This document shows, one piece after another, positions 49,990 to 61,565 of a stretch of 64,000 nucleotides of DNA. The notes under the pieces are model-generated. The model did not search any database. It was not told the DNA's origin and worked only from the letters and a program-made list of their open reading frames with translations. The DNA lies in the NCBI GenBank assembly GCA_947095535.1, contig OX352773.1:211130093-211194092 (forward strand). Reading direction: 5' to 3'. This DNA is from Poecilobothrus nobilitatus (Eukaryota > Arthropoda > Insecta > Diptera > Dolichopodidae). The first letter of the stretch is position 1. Every line of letters starts with the position of its first letter. Position numbers and translations under genes: made by a program.

Positions 49990-50690
49990 ATATGACACTT
50001 CAAACGTCCGTCCGTCTGTTTCAAAACTTTTACAACATTGAAGATGAAGCAGTAAAATTTTAACTATGGTTAGGTCTAATAAAACAATAAATGTTGTGCA
50101 ACATTACACATTATTGAGTTATAGACAATCAAAATTGGAGAAGGTCCAGTTTCAAAATTTTTATATCTCAAGATTTACTTAACATTATTTGAATCAGAGA
50201 ACGTCAAACGACAGAAAAGTTTTTTTTTTAAGCTATATAAATTAATACAAAAATTTTATAATTTTTCGGAATTTGATATTTAAATTTACCGTTATGTAAA
50301 ATCATTATTTTTATTCCTACAAATTTCCGAAACGCTTTTAGTCAGAGGCTTGAAATTTATAGAGGAGATAGATCATTAATTGTTCTTTGAAAGATTTAAA
50401 ATTAGCATAAATTACCTCAGAATAAAATTTTTGTAATTTTCTCCTTTTGACAGCTATATTATAGGTCAAAAATTGAAAAGTCGATATTTTTAGACATCTG
50501 TAATTTGGGCAGTGCAATTAAAAAGGACACTTGTGTAAGTAGGACACAAAAATTAATTAAAATTTATAATATTAGATTACATGTTACATATGTTAGCCGC
50601 ACTATATGTAGGATTTCCTAAAAATTAAAAAAAAGTGTTTCTTTATTTTTTATAATTTTTTCGTACATAAAATATTCTAAAAACAAATTA
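49990..50690 (+). mobile_element. Degenerate helentron-like fragment
   Basis: ACGTCCGTCCGTCTGTTTCA opens the fragment. Collinear motifs follow: GTAAAATTTTAACTATGGTT, AGGTCTAATAAAAC, GAGTTATAGACAATCAAAAT, GAACGTCAAACGACAG, AATTTACCGTTATGTAAAAT and TTTTTCGTACATAAAATATT. It is similar in layout to 31720-32460. Confidence 0.6.
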
Positions 50691-51819
50691 ATGCAAAAGA
50701 AGGATAAGATAATCCTATAATATTATTTTTAATGTTTGCTTTTTTAATATTTGCTCTTTTAGAACCTTTGATTTTACATACTTGCCTTATTTAATCATAA
50801 TATGACGAATTATTTCTTCTTTGAAAAATACACAACATCAATCATTCAGTTCGTTATTATGAATTATTATGTTTTTTTTTTTTTTCAAATTGTCCAGTGA
50901 ATTAAAAATACATTTTATTTATAATTACTAAAAAAATATAAATTAATTATTTTTGTTTGAAAGTAAAATAATAATAACAATAGTGGGTGTTAAAGAAGAT
51001 ATTAGATAAATATGAAATGGCTTTAGATATGACTGAAATAAACATTGAATTAATATAACAAGTTCAAGAATTTTTTTTTTTTTTATACTTGGCTATTAAG
51101 GGGCGATTGTTTATTGACAAAACAACAATTATTATATTCCGACAGAACCCATGATTGCAAATATATTGGACATCATTAATTATTAAAAGGTGAAAAAGAG
51201 AAGCCATATAAGTATTGTCTGAATGATATTGTATTGAGTATGGAAAAGCGATTGTTGTCTGATAGGACATAATAATTGTATTCAAAAGGAAAGTGATTGC
51301 AGAGTTAATGAATCTCTTCAACGATCGAGGTTAAAACGTATGTATTGTAATTGTACAGCATCTGCAAAAATCATTTAATAATAATGCCAAATATTAAACC
51401 TTTAACAAAACCATAAGAATTCTTTAAGAAATTCTGTCGATATGTAACAGATCCCTTTTTTTTTATACTTGTATATTGGACATCACTAACGATGATTTTA
51501 AACGTCCCAACGTTAAGAGGTTAACATTTTGCACTATAGATAAATATATATTGTTAGGCGGTTTTAGGTTTAAGAGACATTTTTAAAGATGAAGGCTTTA
51601 GTTTAAGACAATGGAATTTGGTTTGATTTAGGTTGGTAAGAATAATCAAAATGTTTACTGCTCTTATAATTCTAATAAAAAGTATATTCGAAGAATAAAC
51701 CGATTTGATGAGGAATTAACAGAAACTTTGGTACCGTCACACTTCCCAACAAATATATTTTATTTATATTTAAAATTAATATATTCAATTGTATATTAAA
51801 TAGCTTATGGATATGATGA

Positions 51820-52640
51820 CAATAGAAAATGATGACTGCGTAGTGGCGTACGCTGATAATGTTGCTATCCTGTCTAGAAGCTATAGAAACATGGTTGAAG
51901 CGTCCACTGAAATTGAACGAGAAATAAAGACATTGTCTTGGAAATAAACCAAAGAAAGACAAAATACTTAAAAATGGTAAGAGAAGAATACAGAAAAAGT
52001 CCCTAAAACATAACAATTGGTGAGTACAATTTTGAAGGATTTTCAAGGCACTTCGCGTATCTATGCACAACTGTATGCTTCTCTTCATATGTGAGAGAAT
52101 ACAGGCTGGTAATAGGAGCTACTTTGCAAATAAGAAGTTATTACACTCCAAATTGTTTTCAAGGCAAAGCTCATAATATACAAAACTATAATCCGACCGG
52201 TAGTTACATATGGATGCGAAATATGGACGTTAACTGTAGCAGACGAATATAATGTAAGATTATTTAAAAGAAAAATCTTACGAAAATTTTTTGGCGCCAG
52301 AAGAATGGAAAACGACAAATATTTAAGAAGAAATATGCCTAACTGGATGAGCTTATTAAACAAGAAGATGACGTAAGATTTGCCAAGGCCATACTACAAT
52401 GGGCCGGGCATATGATGTGAATGAGTGAAAGCCGGGCAAAAGAGAGCTTTCAATATCAAACCTGATCTAAGAAGAACTAGAGGCAGGCCACGTATGTGAT
52501 GGCTCAATAATATTGAAAACAGCGCTCGAGTGTTGCAAATTATAAATTGGAAAAATGTTGCTCAAGATCGTATTGCTTGGAGAGATCTTGTGAAGAAGGC
52601 CAAAGCTCACATCGAGTTGTAGAGCCACAAGAAGAAGACA
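51820..52640 (+). pseudogene. Non-LTR retrotransposon RT relic, 3' end
   Basis: The plus strand reads DDCVVAYADNVAILSRSYRN, where the catalytic YADD box is mutated to YADN, then MVEASTEIEREIKTLSW. Later in other frames come KAKLIIYKTIIRPVVTYGCE, IWTLTVADE, RKILRKFF, WAGHMM, TRGRPRM and IINWKNVAQDRIAWRDLVKK, ending AKAHIEL before a stop. This order (palm YADD, RPVxxYGCExWTL, KILRxIFG, WAGHxxRM, GRPRxRWxD, W...A.DRxxWRxL) is typical of the C-terminal half of insect non-LTR retrotransposons. A short GAAGAAGA run follows the stop. Several frameshifts and stops make it inactive. Opposite-strand ORFs of 138 and 92 codons are not genes. Confidence 0.85.
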
Positions 52641-53536
52641 TTGTTTCGTTCCATTACTACAGTAGTGTAGTAATTTCTACTTTATTCGCGCCTTATACAT
52701 AATCCAAAAATACTTTAAAGATATTCGTGACAAAAATATACATATTTAAAATTAAATTAAAAACAAATTTACTCTTATTTTTTTTTCCATTTTAAATATG
52801 ACGTCTTCTTTTTTTTTTTTGCAAACCATTTAATTTAATATCTGAAACAGATCATCAAGTTCTTCATCAAATTGCAATCATTAATTTTTAGCTATTTATA
52901 TTTATTCTATTTATAAAATTTTTTTTTTTAAGTTTATATTTTAAACACCATAATTGCTTCTAAAAATATCCACATCAGAGGAACCATAATCCCAAAATAC
53001 AAAATAATATTAATAATAATATCGTTTTACTAATAACTAGACAAGTTCTTCTTAGTTTTTGTTGATTTGGTTTGTTTGTATTTAAATTTTATTTGTACCA
53101 GCTATTCATAACTTTGCAACTAAATAATATTAAAAGTCTTAATAAAATAAACAAAATATTATTAACAGCAATAGTATTAATATATTTTTTCAATTTTTAA
53201 TTTTCATTTCTTTAAAAATATTATTTTTTAATTTACGTCATACTCTGTTTTAGGCGTTAGAGGCCAATTGAGTCAATGAAATCACAGAAATTGTATCAAA
53301 GAAACATATAAAAACATAATGAATAACAATACAAAATTGTTAGTCACAAAAGTTTGAGTGGGAATTTGTTATTATTTCTATTCAAATTTCTTTTTTGTGG
53401 TTAATATAGCATTTAGGTTTAAATTTTTATATATTTTTTTAAAAAGATAAAAATAATTATTTTTAAAAATATACTAAACTAATAATTATTTTAACTAATA
53501 ATTTACTTTCTACTTTTTTTTTCGTTTTCTTTACAG

Positions 53537-56500
53537 AATAATATGGAACGTCGCAGAAATACTTTAGATCGTCTTCAAGATCAAATTCGTTTAAATTTTG
53601 GTCGTCGATCTTCTCCCAGTCCAACACAACAAGAAAAACAAAGAAAATCAGCTGAAAAATCTGAAAAATTACGTGAACTAACAGAATTATTACGTGGCAC
53701 CAACAGTAGTGCTGCTAGTAGCACTAGTTCTCAATCAAATCGTTTTTCGCCAACTCCACCACCAATACCACCACCAAGAAAACCTCGTCACGGTTCACAA
53801 CAATCAAGTTTTGATAAATCTAATGAAAAATTACCACCAGATCCCGGTCCACCACCATCACCTATATCACCTTTACGTGCAGCTGATTCTGAGGATATAT
53901 TACCAATGGATCAAGAAGTGGAAGAAGAGCCACATCGATATTCAGCTCCACAACTAAGATCACCATCAACCGCTGCTACTACTGCCATAACGGAAACTAC
54001 AACAATAATAGAATCGCAATCTTCTCCACCATTACCTCCGCCTCCGCCACCTTTACCACCACAACCGTTATTTTTAACACAACCCTGTCTTAAAACTAAA
54101 GTTAAATGCAAGAAGAGTAATAAAGATGCAAATACATCAACTCATGAACAACCAGAAATAAATAAGTCAACGTTAATGTCAACATTACGTCCAAATTCAA
54201 GTGTTTCAAATTTAGAGGCATTTATTTTTGGTCGTGGTGGAAGAGGAAAATCAAAATCGCCACCTCCATTTGTAACGTTAACAAAAAGTATTTCGAAGGA
54301 TGAATCAACTGCCACAGATGATGATATTTGTACTTCATTACCAAAACCAGAATCTCGAACAGTAATTGGATCATATACTCAAAAAGGTATTCCTTACCGA
54401 TCTGCATCATTTTCTCAAATTGACTACTCATCTGGAAAATATGTAAAGTCAGCTTTTAATGCTTTTCGAGAACGTTTCCGCAAAATCCAAGATAAAAATC
54501 AAGCTGATTCCGTAGTTGAACATAGCAATTTAACGTTACCAAGGAAAAAGGATGACCGCGACAGCAGTTCAGAAGAAAATAAACCTAAAGAACCAGATTT
54601 TATTTATATTCCATTAAAAAAATCTGAGTTAAATATTAATTTACGATATGATGATATTGAAAAACCAAAAACCCTTGAAGATCGTGTTAATCCACCTGAA
54701 ATTATAATGGAAGAAGATTCTCAAATGTCAGAACTAGATTCACCAATGCGTACTGAACCAGATTATTCTCCAGATATGTCAGAGACATCCGATTCCATTA
54801 TAGTTCCTACAACTATTTTAGAAGATAAATCAGATGAAAATCAAAATAAAATTTATCCAAAATCAAGTCCGATTGAAGTTAGCAGAGAAGGTAGTATAAT
54901 ATCTGATTTAGTAAACTCCAGTGAAAAAGATTTATTAATGGAATCACCACCTGATAATATGAAAACATCTACAGCTTGTTTGATTCCAATTCCAGTATAT
55001 GAATCAACTGAATCGCCCATGACAGGATCAAGAGAAAATGTTTCAAATATTGATTCACGTAGCGTTGAAGCTATTCCCACAGTTTTAAATCAAGAAGAAA
55101 GTATTTTTGTTCAAGAGCCTCTTGAAGCTTATGATAGTACTGGTAGTCCAGATAATCTTCCAAGAATATCAGTTAGTCAAAATACACCTCAAGGTTCAAT
55201 TGATGAAGGCGAAGAAACTCCAAGTCTAACAGGAGAAATAAATCCAGCAAGACTCTCTGTTGAACAAACATTTGATGATCAACCTGTACTACCTCTTCCT
55301 GTTGAAGAGGTATTGACTCGGCCCATTGAATTTACAGAAGTGAAAAAGCGATATAGTAACGATGCAATAATAGGTGATAGATCTCATTCAGCTGATTCGA
55401 TTTTATCGCGTGGTGGAAGCTCTGAAGAAAAACGTAAGCGAGACAAATCTAAACGCCGTATGGGTCTATATTTTCAATGGCCTGCTGTTGAAACAACTGA
55501 AGTTATTGTAACAGATCCGGATTGGACTCCAAGTATTGAAACTAGTTCTTTTGAAGAGAAACAAAATATTCCTTTAGACATTACGAAAGTAGACTTTTCA
55601 ACTTTAAAATCAGAAGATTCACAAAACGAAAATCTTTCATTATTCTTAAATGATGCAATAAATCATCCTGATACAATATCAACTACACAAACTCCAGAAT
55701 CTGTTGGAACATATGACACTTCTACACCGGAATCCGATAGTAATAGCAAACCGAAAATGTGGTCACGATTTAATCGTCGAACATCATTAACATGTCAAAG
55801 TTCCGAAGAGAAAGATGATGTACCATCACCAGCACCTTCCTCACATCGTTCCAATAGAAATCTTTTGTGTTTCAAAAATGATTCAACATCAGATAATGAG
55901 AGTGATCGTACTCCTCCACCATCACGTGATAGAACATCTCCATCACCAGCTCCCGGAGATAGTGATTTTAAACGATACTCAAAACGTCCCTTACGTGGTC
56001 CATATGGACAAATGTTGGAGGCAGAAATGAAAAAACCCGGTAAAGTACATTACGATGAAATTTTTGAAGAACTTAAAGAAAATGATAGTTTAGGTAAAAT
56101 TCAATCAAATCATACACGTAGTCAAAGTAACCGTTCATTTGATGAAACTCGTACAATACCACAACATTCGAATTCAATGCGTGTTCGTAAAACAGCAAAT
56201 CTACCAATACCTGTACATACAAGAGCTGCATCCACTCCATCACAAATGGAAAGTGTTGCTGGTTCACCATCATCAGGAAACAATAGAATTAATTCAAAAG
56301 ATACCGATAATTCCAAAAATAAAGATACAAATCATAAAAAATGTTCAAGTAGTGATATACAACGTGATCGTTCACCAAAACGTGCATCATCTGAAGCTCC
56401 TGATATGAAATTATTAAATCATGCAAAACGTTCACCATCATCGAGTAGCGATCGACATCATTTTTTAAATGATAAGGCACCAAAACGTAGTTTTGAAGAA

Positions 56501-56713
56501 ATGCGTTTTTCACAAACAAGTCGTACAAATTCTGAACGCAGTACGATTTCAGAATCAAATAAAAGTGTTGGTGGCTGTGGTAGTGGTGGAGGTAATGTCA
56601 GTAGTAATGTAAGTAGTAGTAGTATTTTAGTGCCTAGCCCAGAATTATTAGCTGCTCTTTTAAAGGGTTCCAGTGAAAGACAAGTCTCAGAACAACGACA
56701 ACAAACAATTGTG
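53537..56713 (+). CDS. Coding exon C of the large gene, proline-rich adaptor-like segment
   Basis: This internal exon has 1,059 whole codons, in phase 0 at both ends (CTTTACAG|AATAAT, ATTGTG|GTAAGT). The true exon ends at 56713, and the ORF's last 19 codons are intron. It starts NNMERRRNTLDRLQDQIRLN, a charged, probably helical region to about residue 55. Next are SH3-ligand-like PTPPPIPPPRKPR (about 73-84) and PPLPPPPPPLPPQP (about 164-177). Conserved-looking islands include NSSVSNLEAFIFGRGGRGKS (220-237), YTQKGIPYRSASFSQIDYSS (about 280-300), MGLYFQWPAVETTEVIVTD, MWSRFNRRTSLTC, and RPLRGPYGQMLEAEMKKP. The last is VPSPELLAALLKGSSERQ, just before the donor. Composition is much less biased than in exon B. 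Many SP/TP sites suggest phosphoregulation (inference). No catalytic domain is visible. An adaptor or scaffold role is the cautious reading, and the family is not identified. Confidence 0.9.
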
Positions 56714-58626
56714 GTAAGTAAAAAAAATGTATTTTTTTTTTCTTTTATATTATTTTTTTTTTATAAATAATTTTAAAAAAAGTCAGAATAAAATTTTTAA
56801 ATTTTTAAATTTTTGAATTAATTGCATAAATATTTGTATCAAAATATAAAGTTAATTCTTTCTGGATAATTAAAAGTAAAGATTTTCAGTTAATTTTTTA
56901 AACCCACATATTTAACGTTTTTATATCTTAATATTATGAATATATCGTTTTATTTAAATTCCATTGAAATTGAATAAACATTTTTTTTTCTTATATAGCC
57001 ATCTAAAATTAATTTCTTGTTAATTATTATTTTGAAGCCATTTCGGAAATAATAAAATAAAAATTTTTAATTATCCATCATTTTTTTTTTTTTCAATATT
57101 GTATACGGAAATTAGCATTAACGATTGAATACTGAAAATCCCACCCAATAATATAAAAAGCAAAATGTATTATCACGGATTTATCAACAAACTTCCATTG
57201 AATTTTCTGTTTCATAAAATCCAATCAATGCGTCATGAATATAATGAGTTAATCAATCCTCTAAAGTTTAAATTTGTATAAGGATTAAATTAAATTTTAA
57301 AATGACATCAATCTTTTGTTAATGTTATTGCTTCTGTTGTTATTATTCGAAATCAAGGAACTGAAAAGATTTTATTTGTGCATTTAAAGTGCAAAAAACA
57401 AAAAAAAAAATCATTTCATTATAATTAACCCTATTCAAAAGCGAAAATATAAATCATAAATCATTTAGTTGTAAAAGATAATATTGTTTTTATTTTTGGA
57501 TCGTTGTCAGCAATCAGCAATCAGCATATTCGTCATATGCACATTATTTACTATATATTGAATAGGATTCAAAAAAAAAAGGCATAAAAACAAAATGGAA
57601 TATCAAATCATTATATGAAACTACAAAAAAAAAAAAAAAAGAAAAAATAAAAAAAAATGATTTTGCAACATTACAAGTCTTCTTTTTTTGGAATGATCAC
57701 TTGTTTTTATATTCTATTTTTTTTTTTTTTTTTTTTTTGTTGGGTTATGATGAAATTGGGTCATATAATATTATGTCCCACTTTTTTTTAAATTTAAATA
57801 AAAAAATATTCAATTTTTTTATTTTTTATTTTGATTTCTTGTCTGAAGATGGTGTATTTTTGAAGACTTGTAAAGAGTCAATTATTAATTGTATAATTAG
57901 GTCAATTCCTGACTGTTTTTTTTCATTTTTATTTTTTCTTTCTTATTTTGTCTGACTTTAAAAATAAATATTTTGCATAATAAATTTTTTTGAAATGACA
58001 AAATCTCATCTTTAATAATCATTATCAATTACCAATCATCATTTATCTATATATAATTGGGAAGGAACCATATATCTTTAGTTAAATGATGTATTAAACT
58101 TTTTAAATATTACAAAATATAAAATCTGTAAATTATCAACTATAAATTTATAAAAAAATAAATATTTTAATTTTTAATTTGAATTTCCAATGAATATCTA
58201 AATAAAGTAAAGTAAAAAAATACAAAAAAAAAAGAAAAACATGTTCCACATTTTTTTATAGACAGAATTATTTTAGAACAAAAATTTAAATGCATGTAAT
58301 TTTTGTAGTAACGACAAAATTTTTATGTTACATGTGTTATAATTTGTCTTTACGAGTATATGTAAAATTAATAATTAACATGAATATATGTATGTGCATA
58401 CAGGATTTGCTATTCTTTGGCATGTGGATAAATTTGTGTTTCAACCTTAGGGTGAATAAAATCATCTTTTTTAAGAATGACTTCACTGTAGATGCTATTA
58501 GACCAAGATTTTGATATCCATGTAATAGTTGTCATGGAAGGTATAAATAATCTCATTACAAATTAATTTGAAATTTGTATTTAAAATTTTCTAAATAAAA
58601 AAATAATTTTTTAAAAAATGTAACGG

Positions 58627-58838
58627 TACTTTTTTTTTTCCTAAGGATGGTGGAAATCTTTCAAAAGCACCAAGATTTTCCCCTTGGTAGTGTCAGATTC
58701 TTACGGACTAAACTCATCTCCCCCTTTAGCCAATATAATGGGATGAAACCCTTACCTGCGAAAGCAGTATATTGGCTAGGGAGTAGGATAGGAAATGGAT
58801 ACGGAAACATTAGTGGGACTGTAAGAAATTAATTAATA
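58627..58838 (-). mobile_element. SINE-like family 2, 5'-truncated copy on the minus strand
   Basis: The plus strand shows the reverse complement of the family-2 body: CCTAAGGATGGTGGAAATCT, TTGGTAGTGTCAGATTCTTA, CCCCCTTTAGCCAATATAAT, CCTTACCTGCGAAAGCAGTA, GGGAGTAGGATAGGAAATGG and AGTGGGACTGTAAG. A T-run at the low-coordinate side corresponds to the A tail. A 61-codon plus-strand ORF here is a by-product. It is more diverged than the 48.6-kb copy. Confidence 0.75.
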
Positions 58839-59399
58839 ACTTTATTATGTTTACTGTTGTATGTAGTTCATTGTAGTCTAGTTACTTTTATTGTTCGTAA
58901 ATTTCAATTTATATTTTGGATTATTGTTGATTTCACACTGGTATTTTATATGTAAATTTTTATTCTTTGCTTGAAGTTGGTTTTCGTTTACCTCAATTAA
59001 TATTCCTTGGTTATTATTATATTAATTCTAATCTTATTATTTATTTCTTTAAAATTAAACTAAATTTTGTTTTGGGTTAGAAATATTTTCCATTAATCTT
59101 TCAATTTGATTGCTTATTTGATTACATATTCAGTTTATGACGACAAGAATCAAGACAAATGAAAATATTTTGTTGTTCTCAACCAATGTTAGCAGTTTGC
59201 TGTTAGCAATGACAGTTTGCTGTTTGACACTATTATGGATTTGTATCTTTTTTTAATAGCATAAAGATTTTCATTAGTCGTATAATTACTAGGTAGTATT
59301 TAAAATTAAATGTTGTTAAAAGCGCACAATTTCAAAAAAAAAAAAAACAAAAATAAAAGAATTCTAGAATTGTGACTTTTGATATAAAAATCAAGAGTT

Positions 59400-59780
59400 C
59401 TTTCTTCAGTGCTAGGGAAATATATAATAAATATAATAAAGGAAAGCCGTCAATTGTTATTATTTTACTTTCGAAAAATTTGCGTAGATGTCCTTGTTAC
59501 AGTTACAGCTGCTTAAGAATTACGAATTTATAATGTCTAATAGATCTAATGCCTTATAGACCCCTAAAAGATTTTAAATGGGGCGAATCATTTTTTCTGA
59601 ATTAACTTATGTAAATTAAAATTTCAAGGATCTGACAAAAACGATAAGCAAAATCTAAATTTTTTCAAAATTATGGTTTTACATAACGGTAAATTTCAAT
59701 ACAAAATTGCAAAAAGAAAATTATATTATACATACGAGTACATTTTTTTTAAATTTTTCTGTAAAAATATAAAATTTTCA
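59400..59780 (-). mobile_element. Degenerate helentron-like fragment
   Basis: GCCTTATAGACCCCTAAAAG, TAAAATTTCAAGGATCTGAC and TTTTACATAACGGTAAATTT correspond in order to the 62390-62560 part of the intact minus-strand copy (CTTACAGCTCCTAAACGGGG, AAATTTCAAGTTTCC, GTATAACGGTAAATTAAG). Old and shortened. Confidence 0.45.
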
Positions 59781-60199
59781 AAAAAACTAAAGCAATTCTA
59801 TACCTATTCCTATACATAGGAATAATATAAACCTTACGACATATCTTATAATTACTATTGTCTACATTTCTTTTCCTAACATTATGCAATTACATTAAAT
59901 AAAATTCCTAATGCCTTTTATTTACCTTGTAATAACATAAGCCACGTGTATTCTTCTTTATATATGCAATGCATATATGTTTTATTTATTGTTTCTATTT
60001 TATTTGCAACTTTGTACTTAAGAAACTGAGGAAAGTAAATAAATAACATATTAAAAAAAAAAAAAAACTTACCTTGTAATGAAATCCTAGATATGAACAT
60101 TTTTAACATAACCATATAGTATTGTATAATTTGTCTTGTATTAAACAAATTGTAATTTTGTAGCTTATTTCAAAAATATATTGAAAAATATTAGCTTAA

Positions 60200-60700
60200 T
60201 AGTTTCATTTACGTCCGTCCGTTTGTTCATAAAACTTTTTATAGCGTTTAAGATAGATCAATGCAATTTTAACTATCAACATATCTAATAATTTAATATT
60301 GTCGCATATCTAATAAATTAATCTTATCGAAAATCTTTTTTATATGGCGCTACCCGTTACGGTGCTAAATCCCCTCAAAGTTAGAAATGATCATATTTTG
60401 AAATAGGGCCGTTTGAGTTCTGCTTAATATTTTTTCAATCTAAAAATGTCAATATAGGACATTTTTTAAGCTTTATAAAAATTATGTAAATTTTTGCAAT
60501 TTAGTATTTAAATTTTCTGTTATGTAAAATCCAAAATTTCCCAGGTAGCTGTGAAAACTTTTTCAAAGCAAAACGTAAAAATTAAAATTTTAACATAAAT
60601 TTTTTATATCTGGTAACACTTTTTCTTAATCATGTAAGATTGTTTTAAATGACGAAAAAAGTGTCTTTTAATTTTTCACAATTCGAGAAGATTTTTTTAA
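60200..60700 (+). mobile_element. Degenerate helentron-like fragment
   Basis: TTACGTCCGTCCGTTTGTTC, ATGCAATTTTAACTATCAAC, GCGCTACCCGTTACGGTGCT, CCCCTCAAAGTTAGAAA and AATTTTCTGTTATGTAAAAT keep the order seen in the intact copies. Decayed and A/T-enriched. Confidence 0.6.
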
Positions 60701-61565
60701 TTTCTTTTTGAAAGTGGAAGCCTTTAAAAATCATTGGTTAACTATCCCACCTTTTTTTTTGCTAATTCTATAGAATATTCTACTCATTTAATTACAATTG
60801 CAATTACTTTAGTCATTTGTTTCTGTTATTACATAAACTATTTAATCCAACTTTAACAATTTGTAAATAATAATAAAAATATTTCTATATTAAAATAATA
60901 ATAAATTTCAAAAGAAAACCTTCTAAATAATTTAATTTTGTAAAATAATTATTTAGTTTAAGAAAATCCCGACCTATAACAAAACAATTCACCTACTTTT
61001 TCCTTTTTCTCATTACATAATTTTTCATTTTTCTTCGATTTTATTTATTTACTACATAAAAGTACTTAAAAGTTAAAATAAGAAAAAAATAAAACAAATT
61101 TTCAAATGCTAAAAACAAACAAATTATGCAATTTTTAATTGAATTCGAAGGTTGAATAACCAATAAAATCTTAAAATTTATAATAAAACAAGAAAAAAAA
61201 AAAAACGGAAAAACCGAATTACTTATTTTGAGTAGTGGCACTTTACTATAAGAAAGTGTAAAAAACAAATTGGTTCACTTATTAAATTATTTGTATATAT
61301 ATATATATAAAAAGAAAATTTCATTTAATTATAAAAAAAAAACTTCAAATTATTTCATGACCCTAATTTATATAATGAAAATTTTCATTTTTCTATCTTT
61401 TAAATATTCAAAAATTTCAATTTTTTTTGTAAGTTTTTTATTTTTTAAAAATTTTTTGTAAATTTGTTGTTAAAAAAATATTCTTTTTGACTTTTAAGAT
61501 ACTTCTCAATTTTGAATTTAGCTTAAATTCAATTCAATTTGCTTCAATTTGGTATATTTATTGAA

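Larger units (their letters stand above)
16800..53536 (+). other. Intron 2 (about 36.7 kb) of the large gene
   Basis: It runs from donor GTAAGA to an acceptor with a T-rich tract (TTTTTTTTTTCGTTTTCTTTACAG). Both flanking exons are in phase 0, so no intervening exon is required. It contains the SINEs, LINE relics, helentron-like element, foldback-like elements and nested ORF listed separately. The stretches 19000-20300, 21250-22900, 25550-31000, 32460-34600, 35220-36470, 43110-44200 and 52640-53536 show only AT-rich sequence with homopolymer runs, (TA)n patches and scattered short fragments of the same repeats. Confidence 0.75.

Noticed and set aside
51672..52363. 138- and 92-codon minus-strand ORFs with hydrophobic stretches
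   Set aside because: They lie opposite the plus-strand RT relic, whose motif order is clear. The hydrophobicity follows from the complement of Lys- and Glu-rich coding.
54853..56558. Several minus-strand and off-frame ORFs of 64-89 codons across exon C
   Set aside because: They are alternative frames of a long, well-supported exon with His/Tyr/Leu runs typical of its repeated codons.
57701..57955. 84-codon ORF starting in a T-run, very Phe-rich
   Set aside because: It is produced by poly-T and AT-rich sequence, with no homology or context to support a gene. The same applies to ORFs at 33355, 40590 and 61270.
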